NCBI GenBank assembly: GCA_022486585.1
Contig: JAKVKI010000001.1
Location: forward strand, 62,001 to 126,000
Source: Megasphaera sp.
GTDB taxonomy: Bacteria > Bacillota > Negativicutes > Veillonellales > Megasphaeraceae
Direction of reading: 5' to 3'
DNA length: 64,000 bases
The translations under genes and the position numbers were made by a program. Positions within the stretch are counted from its first letter, which is position 1; each line of letters begins with the position of its first letter. The notes beneath the pieces were generated by a model that saw only the letters and a list, made by a program, of their open reading frames with translations, ran no database searches and was not told the origin of the DNA. Shown piece after piece: positions 45,801 to 53,942 of this stretch.

Positions 45801-47094
45801 CAGTTACCGATACGGGAATCTGCGGGATTGCTTCCAAAGAAATATCACTAGCTTGAACTGACGCTGTAAAATCTCCGCTGTCTATACCATAAGTACCTTT
45901 TCCTGTTACATGTCCGCCTGCCACATCAGCTGCTACTTTATCGAGCTGAATCAATTGATGCTCATATGTCACATCAGCTGTACCATTAGAAACAGTAAGG
46001 CCGTCATAGTCTGCTGAAGCTACCGTTACAGTACCGCTGGCAGATAAATTCTCAATAGAACCCCAAACGGAACCAGTCCAGCCGACAGTGCCTGTTATAG
46101 GGAGCTGTAAGGAAAATGCACTCAGATCAACAGAAGGGGCATCTAGTTTTAAATCAAAGACAGGTGCATCACCATTTATTTTAATGATCCCGTCCGTACG
46201 AATTTTCTGTCCGTTCACCAATCCTTCTACATGACTCAGACGGACTTCATCGGTCGTTAAATCAGCATGTCCCTTGACACCGCTTACATTATACCCTTTG
46301 ACTGTCCCTGTTCCGTCACGCACATCGGCTTGTCCAGACAGGAAAAATCCCTTGTGGCTTTGGGAAACGTGGGCCTTGATGTTTTCTATAACGCCGCCAG
46401 AAAGAGCAATATCAGCAGTTGACGGAATAAACGGTACAGCATAGCGAATATCGACAGCGTCACCACGAAGAGTCATATCATATTCCCGCATAGAACGATA
46501 TCGGCCTGATACGGTTAATTTCTTCTGATCCACTTCTACTTCAGCGTCAATAGTCATTACCGGATACGCCGATAAATCAAGCGCTCCATTACATGCTTCT
46601 CCTGTAAGTTGTGTTCCATCTTTAAAAGAAGCAAAAATCGTACCGTCATGCAAGCGTATAACGCCCCTATAACCAGCATCAGCACCAGTTCCACTCTGCT
46701 TAATAAGCGTAGCAACATTCCACGTATTATCAGCCTGCTGTGCGGCATGAAGGACCGGTCGTTCTACATCGATTGTTTCCAGCGCTGCCATGGCTTCGCC
46801 GCCCTGAAGGATGGCCAATGCATTCCACGGATTGATTTGTACAGACAGCGAATCCCCTGAAAGGACTGGAGCATGATGAATATCTGTAATAACCGGTTTT
46901 GTAAGCGTGACACGGCCTGACAGTGATATATTCATATCTTCAAAAGAAAATTCACCGTTAAGCTTGCTGCTCATGGTTGTCTTTACTGTATCTGTAAGGC
47001 TTTGCAAAATCGCCGGTTTTTCTATCCAAAAAGCTGCAAATGCCGATAGAAGAAATAAGACGATGACGCAAAGAGCCATCCATTTTTTTTTCAC
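42805..47094 (-). CDS. tamB: Translocation and assembly module protein TamB
   Basis: A very long (1429 residues) AsmA-like protein that spans the periplasm and is implicated in outer-membrane protein assembly and phospholipid movement. The N-terminus has one membrane anchor (WMALCVIVLFLLSAFAAFWI). The body is made of repetitive beta strands, as expected for a lipid-carrying groove. The C-terminal DUF490/TamB domain is recognisable (GTIHYLDTNFMLTKAKADFS, RVGQYMVLLTLRGPADNM, SDPPLTKQQIISLITL), and the last residue is Phe. The GTG start at 47094 follows AGGAG. No TamA gene is nearby; BamA may be its partner. Confidence 0.95.
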   Translation of the reverse strand: MKKKWMALCVIVLFLLSAFAAFWIEKPAILQSLTDTVKTTMSSKLNGEFSFEDMNISLSGRVTLTKPVITDIHHAPVLSGDSLSVQINPWNALAILQGGEAMAALETIDVERPVLHAAQQADNTWNVATLIKQSGTGADAGYRGVIRLHDGTIFASFKDGTQLTGEACNGALDLSAYPVMTIDAEVEVDQKKLTVSGRYRSMREYDMTLRGDAVDIRYAVPFIPSTADIALSGGVIENIKAHVSQSHKGFFLSGQADVRDGTGTVKGYNVSGVKGHADLTTDEVRLSHVEGLVNGQKIRTDGIIKINGDAPVFDLKLDAPSVDLSAFSLQLPITGTVGWTGSVWGSIENLSASGTVTVASADYDGLTVSNGTADVTYEHQLIQLDKVAADVAGGHVTGKGTYGIDSGDFTASVQASDISLEAIPQIPVSVTGMVSAEVTAFGNSHDSKNIQAQGQVSATSLSYNGIEADQVSAHLAYKDGIAAISEATAAIGGGSVQVSGTFDVAANTPNITFTANQIPLDTFSAWASVPMSGTVSAAGHIWGTGSQWDVAFNAKSGTIKGMPFDSLDGSLQGQGQHIVIPAIYWRYVDGSHTVTGSADLDSRAVTLRVDTAHMRIERILPVLGKGDMGLTGWADNTINIGGTLDNPSATGSFRLSEGSYSGYLYKNISAAYEVRNGILYIHNGTISAYDASINVYGSIGDALDLTIEGNQLDISRIMVTQESLPRSGMVSLKAHVSGTVKNPMASGELTAEKLVVNNMALTDVHGDFAYYDGIIRLSDLHFAQQGGAYDANIMYNTNNDRIVARGSVHNGDLADLLNLAGVPLQKVEGRLDGDISVDGTGKNPKAAFTGKLTQAYLDGHAADPTNIDVQFADGIFKINQLSLTAGDTILAAQGTYALHGTADIQVAARQFPSRILLDILGMDGIDVDTNIDFAAQLSGNGENPDADVSAQLNGGTINGVAITNASVLFNIRDGIIHLNQAYVSKEPYKASATGTIPVSALKGGRTAESMNVNVKLDHAGLDILTFLTPLVKTAQGGIEGDINVSGTLQEPQLKGTVAVNDGSIQFRDITYPLSHITGNMDFKGTNMTAALSGTMDKKGAKNPGTISLQGTASWQGWQLTKYDAVMDIDHLKVDCNYFSGPLTGHIELAPGSSYPKLSGIVEISNTTIDVPLVFTSGTASMPLELDFTVSLGDKVRLYNSALYDMLINGSVNFKGTVEHPRPSGRFEAPRGTIHYLDTNFMLTKAKADFSIHDSFLPVLDVEGHARVGQYMVLLTLRGPADNMDMMLRSDPPLTKQQIISLITLRSGGKQESSLNSADVNSLIGTGIRMTLNSLGITHELEKALSLDMLTVTTGSLNFNDKNTDISRNYYNIEMGKYLFNDFMVTAAFGLNHDDNRFGVQYSLGSRFNINAWKSESSSFIGGSYKYSFF

Positions 47095-47113
47095 GATAAA
47101 CTCCTAAAAATAT

Positions 47114-47149
47114 ATAAAGAGAGAATTGTATATACAATTCTCTCTTTAT
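47114..47149. repeat. 36-bp perfect palindrome upstream of tamB
   Basis: Two 17-base arms (ATAAAGAGAGAATTGTA and its complement) flank TA. It lies between the tolC-like gene and tamB and overlaps the -10 box of a promoter candidate at 47148-47176. On the minus strand it is followed by ATATTTTT, so it may be a terminator of the mla-tolC transcript, an operator, or a 5' hairpin of tamB mRNA. Confidence 0.8.
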
Positions 47150-47176
47150 TCTACCTATGGAGTTGATTAAAATCAA
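47148..47176 (-). promoter_or_regulatory. Candidate promoter of tamB
   Basis: On the minus strand TTGATT (47171-47176), a 17-base spacer, and TAGAAT (47148-47153). The predicted start falls inside the 36-bp palindrome. Confidence 0.55.
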
Positions 47177-47240
47177 GAAGTTATAAGAAATCTATTACAA
47201 AATTTCATGAATTGTTAGGAAACTGTCATGCAGCATAAGG

Positions 47241-48869
47241 TTATCCCCGATAAGTTGATGCCGTCATAGACGGATGGATAACACCAGATCGTACATCGAC
47301 ACCCATTACCTGTTCCAGTTTAGCAATACCAACATTGTAATCATACAGCGCCTGAATATGATTCGTTTGGGCTTCATTCAAGCTTAACTGCGCATCGAGA
47401 ACATCCAAGTTAATGCCTACACCAGCTTGGTAACGAACACGGGCAATCTTGAAGCTTTCTTCTGCTTCATCAATAGAGGTCTGCGTCGCTTCGACACGTT
47501 GTGCTGCACTACGGATATCAAGATATGCCTGTTTGACTGCAAGCTGTACAGATTCCCGCGTTTGTTGTTCCGTTTCCCGCGCAGCCAGAAGGTTTTCTTT
47601 AGCCTGTTTTATTTTAGCGTTTGTCGTACCGCCATCCCATAAGCTATAGGAAACCGTACCAGTAATACCCCAACTCTTAGATTCTGATCCCAGAATATAA
47701 CCTGTATCAGTCCAGCCATTGGAGGCCCCGACTTGGACAGTTGGTCTGTTACCGGCCTTAGCAATACCGACATTTTCCTCTGCCTTTTGGACAGCTACTG
47801 CTGCCTGTAAGACTTCCGGCCGGTACTTCATTGCGTAATCCATGGCTTCTTCCAAAGAAATATCATACGAATCAAAAGGCAGCTTATGATCAGATAAGAC
47901 AAGTTTCGTCTGCAATGGCAATCCCAATATGTTGTTGAGATTAGCTTCAGCATTATCGACGTTATTATCTGCCGTGACAGCCGTCGTTTTAGCATTAGCC
48001 AAGGATACATTTGATGTAAGGACATCCAATTTTGCAACTGTACCAACAGCATACTGTGCCGACACATTGTCTAAATGCCCTTGCAGATTCGAAACTGATT
48101 CATGGTATACATCTCGATATTCCTGATATGCTAAGAGACCGAAATACCCTGAAACAGCCGAATATTTTACAGACTGCTGTTGTCTCAGGATTTCTTCCTG
48201 TGCACTAGTCTTACCTAATTTAGCTACAGCTATATTACCTTCTACTTTACCACCGGTATACAACGGTATATTTAAAGCCACTTTATTGCCATACGAATTT
48301 CCTGTAGATGAACCAGATTTAGCACTGCTGTGACTACGAGCACCTTCCCAGCCATAACTTACTGTAGGCATTTTCCCTGCTCGTGCTTCATCAATGCTGT
48401 ATTCTGCCGTCTTGAGATCATATTTTGCAATCTTAATATCGCGATTATAGTCAAGTGCCATTTGTACTGTCTTAGGAAGGGTCAAATCTACTTCCTGCCC
48501 TGGTGACACACGACCTACAACGATGACGGGATCACTAACATTATCCTTCGCGTGCTTTTCAGCCAATTTCTGCTGATCACTAACAATCTTATCGGCTAAT
48601 TCTTCACGTAATTCTGGTTCAATGTCGACACCACGAATATCATAGGGTGAAATTTTTTGTCCAGCTGTCGTCTTTGAAGCATTTTTCTTCGAAGTTTCTT
48701 TAGCCGCAGCCTTCGCCCCTTTTTGCACGCTAGTCTGTGCTGATGCCTCTGCCTGAGATAAATCAACAGGAACAACTGCTGTTGTGCTTGCTGCCGATGC
48801 AGTAGCAACAGCACTTATGGTCGTTACCATCATGGCAATAATCATCTTTCTACTTAACTTCTTATTCAT
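47241..48869 (-). CDS. TolC-family outer membrane protein
   Basis: A 542-residue outer-membrane channel of the TolC/OEP family. A signal peptide (to about residue 26) precedes an Ala/Lys-rich segment of about 100 residues before the first OEP domain. Two repeats of the family follow: residues about 130-330 (LPKTVQMALDYNRDIKIAKYDL) and 340-540 (LEEAMDYAMKYRPEVLQAAVAVQKAEENVGIAKAGNRP), each with long alpha-helical barrel segments. It follows mlaD by 53 bases, so it may be the outer-membrane exit of this transport set. The N-terminal extension is unusual. Confidence 0.9.
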   Translation of the reverse strand: MNKKLSRKMIIAMMVTTISAVATASAASTTAVVPVDLSQAEASAQTSVQKGAKAAAKETSKKNASKTTAGQKISPYDIRGVDIEPELREELADKIVSDQQKLAEKHAKDNVSDPVIVVGRVSPGQEVDLTLPKTVQMALDYNRDIKIAKYDLKTAEYSIDEARAGKMPTVSYGWEGARSHSSAKSGSSTGNSYGNKVALNIPLYTGGKVEGNIAVAKLGKTSAQEEILRQQQSVKYSAVSGYFGLLAYQEYRDVYHESVSNLQGHLDNVSAQYAVGTVAKLDVLTSNVSLANAKTTAVTADNNVDNAEANLNNILGLPLQTKLVLSDHKLPFDSYDISLEEAMDYAMKYRPEVLQAAVAVQKAEENVGIAKAGNRPTVQVGASNGWTDTGYILGSESKSWGITGTVSYSLWDGGTTNAKIKQAKENLLAARETEQQTRESVQLAVKQAYLDIRSAAQRVEATQTSIDEAEESFKIARVRYQAGVGINLDVLDAQLSLNEAQTNHIQALYDYNVGIAKLEQVMGVDVRSGVIHPSMTASTYRG

Positions 48870-48922
48870 CTTGGGTACCCCCGATTCATCTATTTTATGA
48901 TATGTAATACTGTAACTACAAA

Positions 48923-50179
48923 TTAAAACGCATAATCAATGCCATAATAATTACCACCATCACCGCGTTTCATCGGCCGCGTAAACTGACCAAAAAGATA
49001 CACATCCGGCATAAGGCGCATGCGGGCTTTAATGCGGTAACGCCAATCATCAGGATCATATCCTTCCAACGTCAGCTGGAAAGGCTTATCCGTAAATAAA
49101 TCAAGACCTGCCCCTAAATCGCCATTAATGAGACCGAACCGGCTGTCAAACCATTTACTGTGACGGCCAAGTTGTAAATTGAGATTCGTACCGTTACCAA
49201 TATTTTCGGCCCCAATCAGCGCAAAATCATTGTTCCGGTACACCTTAAAATTTACCTGGCCACTACTTTTGTTTTTAGTATCATTATACAACAAACCGGC
49301 ATCTCCTTGTACCCTTATTCCACTATCTCCACCAAGAATTTTATTGACCCGTGTCGTAATTTTAGCTGCATTATCTAGCGTAGTCTGTATATTCGACTGG
49401 GTTTGCGGATCTGTTGTCACTGTTTTCATCTGTTCAGAAACAGTAACAAAATTATCTGTGATTTCCTTCATATTGGCTGCGGTCTGACGTACATTCGCCG
49501 AAGCCGAACCATCCCCATCCATAGATTGCATAGACGCATCCATTTGAGCCGTTACTGCCGCCATATGAGCTGTCATTTCCTGAATATTGGCAGCATTGGC
49601 ATCCATCATAGAATTGGCCTTGCCTGTAACACCGCTCATATTAGCAGTCATCGATTCAATATTTTTAAAAGAACCGCGCAACGCTTGCTGCGTAGACGGA
49701 TCACCAATGACTGCATTGAGACTCTTGAGCATATCATTAGCATCAGCCATAAGCGTATTAGCACTCGTCATCATATCATCCATCGTCTTAGTCTGGACTC
49801 CGCCTAAAATATCACCATCTGCTAAAAGATGACCTTTATCTTTACCCGGTGTTATGGCAACGATTTTTTCACCGAGGAGACCATCCGTCGTAATAGCGAC
49901 TTTAGAATCCTTAGGAATTTCTGTTCCCTTATTGAGTTTCATTTTAACGTCAACACCATCTTTAGACGGCGTGACACCTTCTACTTTACCGACATTGACA
50001 CCGACATAACGCACAGAATTTCCTTGTTGCAATCCATTAGCATCTTGGAACACCGTATGGACTTCAAAACCGGGCTTGCCGAAAATTTCTGCGTGAGCCA
50101 GGGAAATCACGACATATGTGAACATAAGCACACCTATGATCGTTACTAATCCCACTTTCGCTTCTGCGCTCCATTTCAT
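48923..50179 (-). CDS. mlaD: MlaD-type MCE protein with C-terminal outer-membrane barrel
   Basis: Lipid-binding component of the Mla phospholipid transporter. The 418-residue protein has an N-terminal membrane helix (about 8-28), an MCE domain (about 38-113; GLQQGNSVRYVGVNVGKVEGV, DGLLGEKIVAITPG), and a long Met/Ala/Asn-rich helical region (about 125-270). The last about 145 residues read as a beta-barrel (VNFKVYRNNDFALIGAEN, NLNLQLGRHSKWFDSRFGL) ending in Phe. E. coli MlaD has only about 183 residues. A similar long MlaD in Veillonella parvula is reported to bridge both membranes. It overlaps the mlaF stop by one base. Confidence 0.9.
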   Translation of the reverse strand: MKWSAEAKVGLVTIIGVLMFTYVVISLAHAEIFGKPGFEVHTVFQDANGLQQGNSVRYVGVNVGKVEGVTPSKDGVDVKMKLNKGTEIPKDSKVAITTDGLLGEKIVAITPGKDKGHLLADGDILGGVQTKTMDDMMTSANTLMADANDMLKSLNAVIGDPSTQQALRGSFKNIESMTANMSGVTGKANSMMDANAANIQEMTAHMAAVTAQMDASMQSMDGDGSASANVRQTAANMKEITDNFVTVSEQMKTVTTDPQTQSNIQTTLDNAAKITTRVNKILGGDSGIRVQGDAGLLYNDTKNKSSGQVNFKVYRNNDFALIGAENIGNGTNLNLQLGRHSKWFDSRFGLINGDLGAGLDLFTDKPFQLTLEGYDPDDWRYRIKARMRLMPDVYLFGQFTRPMKRGDGGNYYGIDYAF

Positions 50180-50928
50180 TAGTCAGCCCTTCTTTCTTGT
50201 GGCAATACGCCGCCATGGATAAACATCTGTACATCATGATTGGCAGTCGTCCTGAATTCTTCTTTTGGTGCAATGAGACTGAATTTTCCATCTTGTAATA
50301 ATGCCAGTCTGTCAGCAACATAAAATGCTGAATCCATGTCATGGGTCACGACGATGGAAGTCGCATGAAAGTGACGCTGCATATCGACAATAAGGTGATT
50401 TATATCCATACATCGCAATGGATCTAAGCCAGCTGTCGGTTCATCATATAAAATAATTTTAGGCTTCAGAGCGATTGCCCGGGCCAGACTGACCCGTTTT
50501 TTCATGCCGCCAGACAAGTCATTGGGCAACATATCCTCGCTATGATCAAGTCCGACAAGATGTAGTGTATCCCGGACAACGGCATTGATTTCATCCTGCC
50601 CCATATGCGTATGCTGTCTTAATCCAAAAGCGACGTTCTCTCCGACTGTCATGGAATCAAAAAGTGCTGAATACTGAAAAACCATGCCCATATGCGTTCT
50701 AACTTGATCCATTTGGTCTTCTGTATAATTTGTTATATCTGCACCGTCGACAAAAATCTTGCCACCTGTTGGCTTTTGCAAGCCAATGATCAGTCGCAGG
50801 ATCGTACTCTTTCCAGAGCCGCTGGCCCCAAGGATCCCCAACGTTTCTCCATCGTGGATATCAAGATTTATATGATCTAAAATAGTACGAGACCCATAAG
50901 CAAAGGTCACATCCTGCAGACAAATCAT
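50179..50928 (-). CDS. mlaF: ABC transporter ATPase MlaF
   Basis: ATPase of the MlaEFD lipid transporter. The 249-residue protein has Walker A GASGSGKST (about residues 35-43), the signature LSGGMKKRVSLARAIALKP, Walker B ILYDEPTAGLDP and the switch VTHD. The ATG at 50928 follows AGGAG; an ATG two codons upstream is less well spaced. mlaE ends nine bases upstream. Confidence 0.93.
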   Translation of the reverse strand: MICLQDVTFAYGSRTILDHINLDIHDGETLGILGASGSGKSTILRLIIGLQKPTGGKIFVDGADITNYTEDQMDQVRTHMGMVFQYSALFDSMTVGENVAFGLRQHTHMGQDEINAVVRDTLHLVGLDHSEDMLPNDLSGGMKKRVSLARAIALKPKIILYDEPTAGLDPLRCMDINHLIVDMQRHFHATSIVVTHDMDSAFYVADRLALLQDGKFSLIAPKEEFRTTANHDVQMFIHGGVLPQERRAD

Positions 50929-50936
50929 AAGCACTC

Positions 50937-51710
50937 CTAATATAAAATAACTGACAATAAATAATTACAAATAAAAATAAAAATGATAGAGGTCACGACC
51001 GATCGCGTTGTGGCTTGACCGACACCTTCAGCACCACTTTTAGCATGCATACCTTCATAACAAGCAATAAGTGAAATGATGCCTCCAAAAAACATGGCTT
51101 TAATCATGCCGAAAACAACATCACTCACACTAGTAAACAATTCAATAGAATTGATATACGTAAAATGGGTCAGGCCAGCACTGAATATAGCCACAGCATA
51201 GCCGCCGGCAGTCCCAATGACATAACCATAAAAGGCCAAAACAGGCACCATGACGACACAAGCGACGAATCGCGGTACTACGAGATAAGCCACAGGGTTT
51301 ACAGCCATACAACGCAGCGCATCAATTTGTTCTGTCACCTTCATCGTACCGATTTCTGCGGTCATAGCCGCACCTACACGACCTGCTACGACAACCCCTG
51401 TCAGGATTGGGCCCAATTCACGCCCCATGGCAACAGACATGATACCGCCTAATGTCGACTGCGCCCCATACCGGAGAAGGATATCGACAATCTGTAAGGT
51501 CATGACCATACCTGCAAAGAGCAGTGTCAAAGTGACAATTGGCAGCGAATTGACGCCTAAATGTGCCATTTGATATATAGTCAGCTTACGCTGGATTTTG
51601 GGGAGCTGCTGTAATGTCTGTACAAACAACACAGTCACGACGCCTACCTTTTCAAAAATAAGCAAGGTAAAACGTCCTATCCCTTCTAAAACCTCCTGCA
51701 CAGCCACCAC
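50937..51710 (-). CDS. mlaE: ABC transporter permease MlaE
   Basis: Inner-membrane permease of the Mla phospholipid system. The 257-residue protein has about five hydrophobic segments. The family motifs are visible: ELGPILTGVVVAGRVGAAMTAEIGTMKVTEQIDAL and NPVAYLVVPRF. The start is one of several adjacent GTG codons after GGGAG, at 51710 or 51707. It is the first gene of mlaE-mlaF-mlaD-tolC, behind a promoter at 51740-51768. Confidence 0.93.
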   Translation of the reverse strand: MVAVQEVLEGIGRFTLLIFEKVGVVTVLFVQTLQQLPKIQRKLTIYQMAHLGVNSLPIVTLTLLFAGMVMTLQIVDILLRYGAQSTLGGIMSVAMGRELGPILTGVVVAGRVGAAMTAEIGTMKVTEQIDALRCMAVNPVAYLVVPRFVACVVMVPVLAFYGYVIGTAGGYAVAIFSAGLTHFTYINSIELFTSVSDVVFGMIKAMFFGGIISLIACYEGMHAKSGAEGVGQATTRSVVTSIIFIFICNYLLSVILY

Positions 51711-51739
51711 TACTCCCTTTTCTATACATAATCTATTTT

Positions 51740-51768
51740 ACTATACCATTATTATATATGTATGTAAA
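51740..51768 (-). promoter_or_regulatory. Promoter of mlaEFD-tolC
   Basis: On the minus strand TTTACA (51763-51768), a 17-base spacer, and TATAGT (51740-51745). It lies about 30 bases before the mlaE start and downstream of the inverted repeat at 51795-51832. Confidence 0.65.
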
Positions 51769-51794
51769 ACAAGGATCGTCATTTGTTAAAAAGT

Positions 51795-51832
51795 TGTAAG
51801 AAAACTTTGAATATGTTCAAAGTTTTCTTACA
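51795..51832. repeat. Long inverted repeat upstream of the mlaE promoter
   Basis: 17-base perfect arms (TGTAAGAAAACTTTGAA and its complement) flank a 4-base centre. It lies 26 bases upstream of the mlaE -35 box. On the minus strand it is followed by ACTTTTTAAC, so it may be a second, weaker terminator or an operator. Confidence 0.75.
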
Positions 51833-51866
51833 CGTATGATGATAGCATTTTATAGCAAAAATGGCA

Positions 51867-51901
51867 AGAAAAAAACCACATTCGCTAATGTGGTTTTCTT
51901 C
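51867..51901 (-). terminator. Terminator of the S55-peptidase-like gene
   Basis: On the minus strand AAAACCACATT/AATGTGGTTTT forms a stem with an eight-base T-rich tail, immediately after the stop at 51902. Confidence 0.88.
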
Positions 51902-53932
51902 TTAATGCATGAGACGACTTAAGTCTATTGCACGAATCAATGGAGCTGTATCGCTTTTGACGTTTCCTTTATCAGTCGTTGTACCTTTGTCTTTGTCATG
52001 CTGATTTTCCTGATTGTCTTTCTTATCCTTTTGGGACGTCGTTTCCTTTTTAGAAGCTGTTTTACCGCTGTCACTTCTGTCGTTGCTTTCTTCACCAATA
52101 ATAGCTTTGCCTTCATTGATGCGATGGTTTTTAGACAGATACTGATCCCGTTCCTTAGGAGCTACGACTTTGATTGTTATTTGTCCGTCTCCCTTGACGA
52201 TATACGGCGTTGTAATAGATGACTTTGCATCTGCCTTCGTATCATCAGACAAGGTATGCTTACCGGGTTTAACAATATCTTTATTGTCCACAGTTGGCTC
52301 TTTATCTTGGATTTTCGCTTTTTTTACTTTTTTACCATCACTATTGATCATACTGACATTCTGATCAAGAATTTCAATGACTAAATCATTATTCGCATCC
52401 TCTTTTTCAATTTCCTTTTTCAATTCAGCGAAATTTTTGTAGTGACGTAACCGTTCGATGATTTCATCAGTAAGATTATATCGTTGCTTTTCAATGAGGT
52501 ACGGCAATGGAATGACACCACCACCACGAATTTCCAAAACCATATCGCCTAGCGGCTGATCTTTAGGAACGGTGAAGCTCATGGTCTTCATTTCATCGAC
52601 GCCTCTATACGGATGGAGCTTGACCTTAAAATAGACATTATCGCCAGGACTAACGACAACCGGCGCTGCCGTCGCATCAACGATACGGGCCGATTTTTTA
52701 GCCTGTGTAATATTAACATTGATGGTAATATCCTGAACTGGATAATCAATAAATTCATTGTGTTTCAAAATATCCAGGACATTATATAATTCATCGATGC
52801 TTTTTTCATTGATATTATCTTCCGAATAATACATGTTATGCCGTGTAATATCTTTGTCATGACCATCTGACGAATGGATCGTATAGACAAAATCAGCTGT
52901 GCCGCCGCCTGAGCGATCGATTGTCTTATTTACTGTATTGTACATCGTCGTTGCTGCTAATACTGGCGTCAGCTCATTATCTTCAACAATTTTGACACGT
53001 TTCAGATTATCATTTCCCGTATCCGTATCCCTGGCCTTAATAATAACCGGAATACCAGGAGCCAAATAGTTATATTGTCCAGCAATACCGGCACCCCGGT
53101 CCTGGCTTATCTTCCCAATTTCAGCACCAATCGACCCCAATTTGAAAGAACTCTGCATATTGTTGACGATCGTAAAGATATAGGCATTATGCATAAAATA
53201 ATTGATACTGCCTTTTTTCAAAAAAGGATGCCCAAACGCAACGACTTGATTATCATCTACATAGGTAACAGTACCAATCGCACCCATTTTCATGTCGCCA
53301 TTGACAAAGGCCGCCGCTATAGAACTACCAGCTTCCAGCGGTTGTGCTACACTGTCAGAAGCTGCCGATGCTGTATCAACAGGATTGAAATTATATTGAG
53401 GCAGTTTATCTTTCATCCATGTAGTAGATAATGAATCAAAACCGCTCACCATAAGTGGCGTAGCTATAGGAATGAGCGAGGATTCCCGGGCATTAAACGG
53501 CCGGATTTCTTCTTTCGATGGCACATTCCATAATTTCAGCATATCACCAATAGGCGTGATCATCCCTACTTTAGAGTTAGTGAAAGACCAGCCGTATGCT
53601 ACTGCGCCGAGAAGTTTGCCATCAATATATACAGGGCTGCCACTCATACCTTGGGCAATACCGCCAGTTTGCTCAATCAGCGGGCCCGAGAATTTGGCCA
53701 GCACCAAATCACCAGACGGCCCGCTGTTCTTCATAACGCCTAATATTTCGACAGGAAATGTATCAATCCTATCCCCTTGTACCACCGTTTTGGCATAGCC
53801 CGTCATTCCTGTATGTACATCACTGACATTCATAAATTCCTGTGCACATACTACAGTAACAGTCATGGCACAACACAGTGCCGTCAAGCAAGTACGAACG
53901 GCGATACGCCGTAATGTTTGTAAATATTTCAT
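51902..53932 (-). CDS. SpoIVB peptidase S55 domain-containing exported protein
   Basis: A 676-residue exported protein of the SpoIVB/S55 serine peptidase type. A signal peptide ends near residue 30. The peptidase-like domain has TGMTGYAKTVVQGD, GMSGSPVYIDGKLLGAVAYGW (likely nucleophile Ser97) and VVAFGHPFLKKGS (candidate His). A middle domain of beta strands and a C-terminal Lys/Asp/Thr-rich linker (about 595-665) follow. In spore formers SpoIVB cleaves SpoIVFA; here an envelope role is more likely. It lies between mlaE and the biotinyl/lipoyl-like gene. Substrate unknown. Confidence 0.85.
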   Translation of the reverse strand: MKYLQTLRRIAVRTCLTALCCAMTVTVVCAQEFMNVSDVHTGMTGYAKTVVQGDRIDTFPVEILGVMKNSGPSGDLVLAKFSGPLIEQTGGIAQGMSGSPVYIDGKLLGAVAYGWSFTNSKVGMITPIGDMLKLWNVPSKEEIRPFNARESSLIPIATPLMVSGFDSLSTTWMKDKLPQYNFNPVDTASAASDSVAQPLEAGSSIAAAFVNGDMKMGAIGTVTYVDDNQVVAFGHPFLKKGSINYFMHNAYIFTIVNNMQSSFKLGSIGAEIGKISQDRGAGIAGQYNYLAPGIPVIIKARDTDTGNDNLKRVKIVEDNELTPVLAATTMYNTVNKTIDRSGGGTADFVYTIHSSDGHDKDITRHNMYYSEDNINEKSIDELYNVLDILKHNEFIDYPVQDITINVNITQAKKSARIVDATAAPVVVSPGDNVYFKVKLHPYRGVDEMKTMSFTVPKDQPLGDMVLEIRGGGVIPLPYLIEKQRYNLTDEIIERLRHYKNFAELKKEIEKEDANNDLVIEILDQNVSMINSDGKKVKKAKIQDKEPTVDNKDIVKPGKHTLSDDTKADAKSSITTPYIVKGDGQITIKVVAPKERDQYLSKNHRINEGKAIIGEESNDRSDSGKTASKKETTSQKDKKDNQENQHDKDKGTTTDKGNVKSDTAPLIRAIDLSRLMH

Positions 53933-53942
53933 AGTTCTTTCC

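Noticed and set aside
46907-47176. Possible small gene between tolC-like and tamB
   Set aside because: The interval holds a promoter candidate and a palindrome; the open frames are antisense to, or overlap, tamB without protein-like composition.
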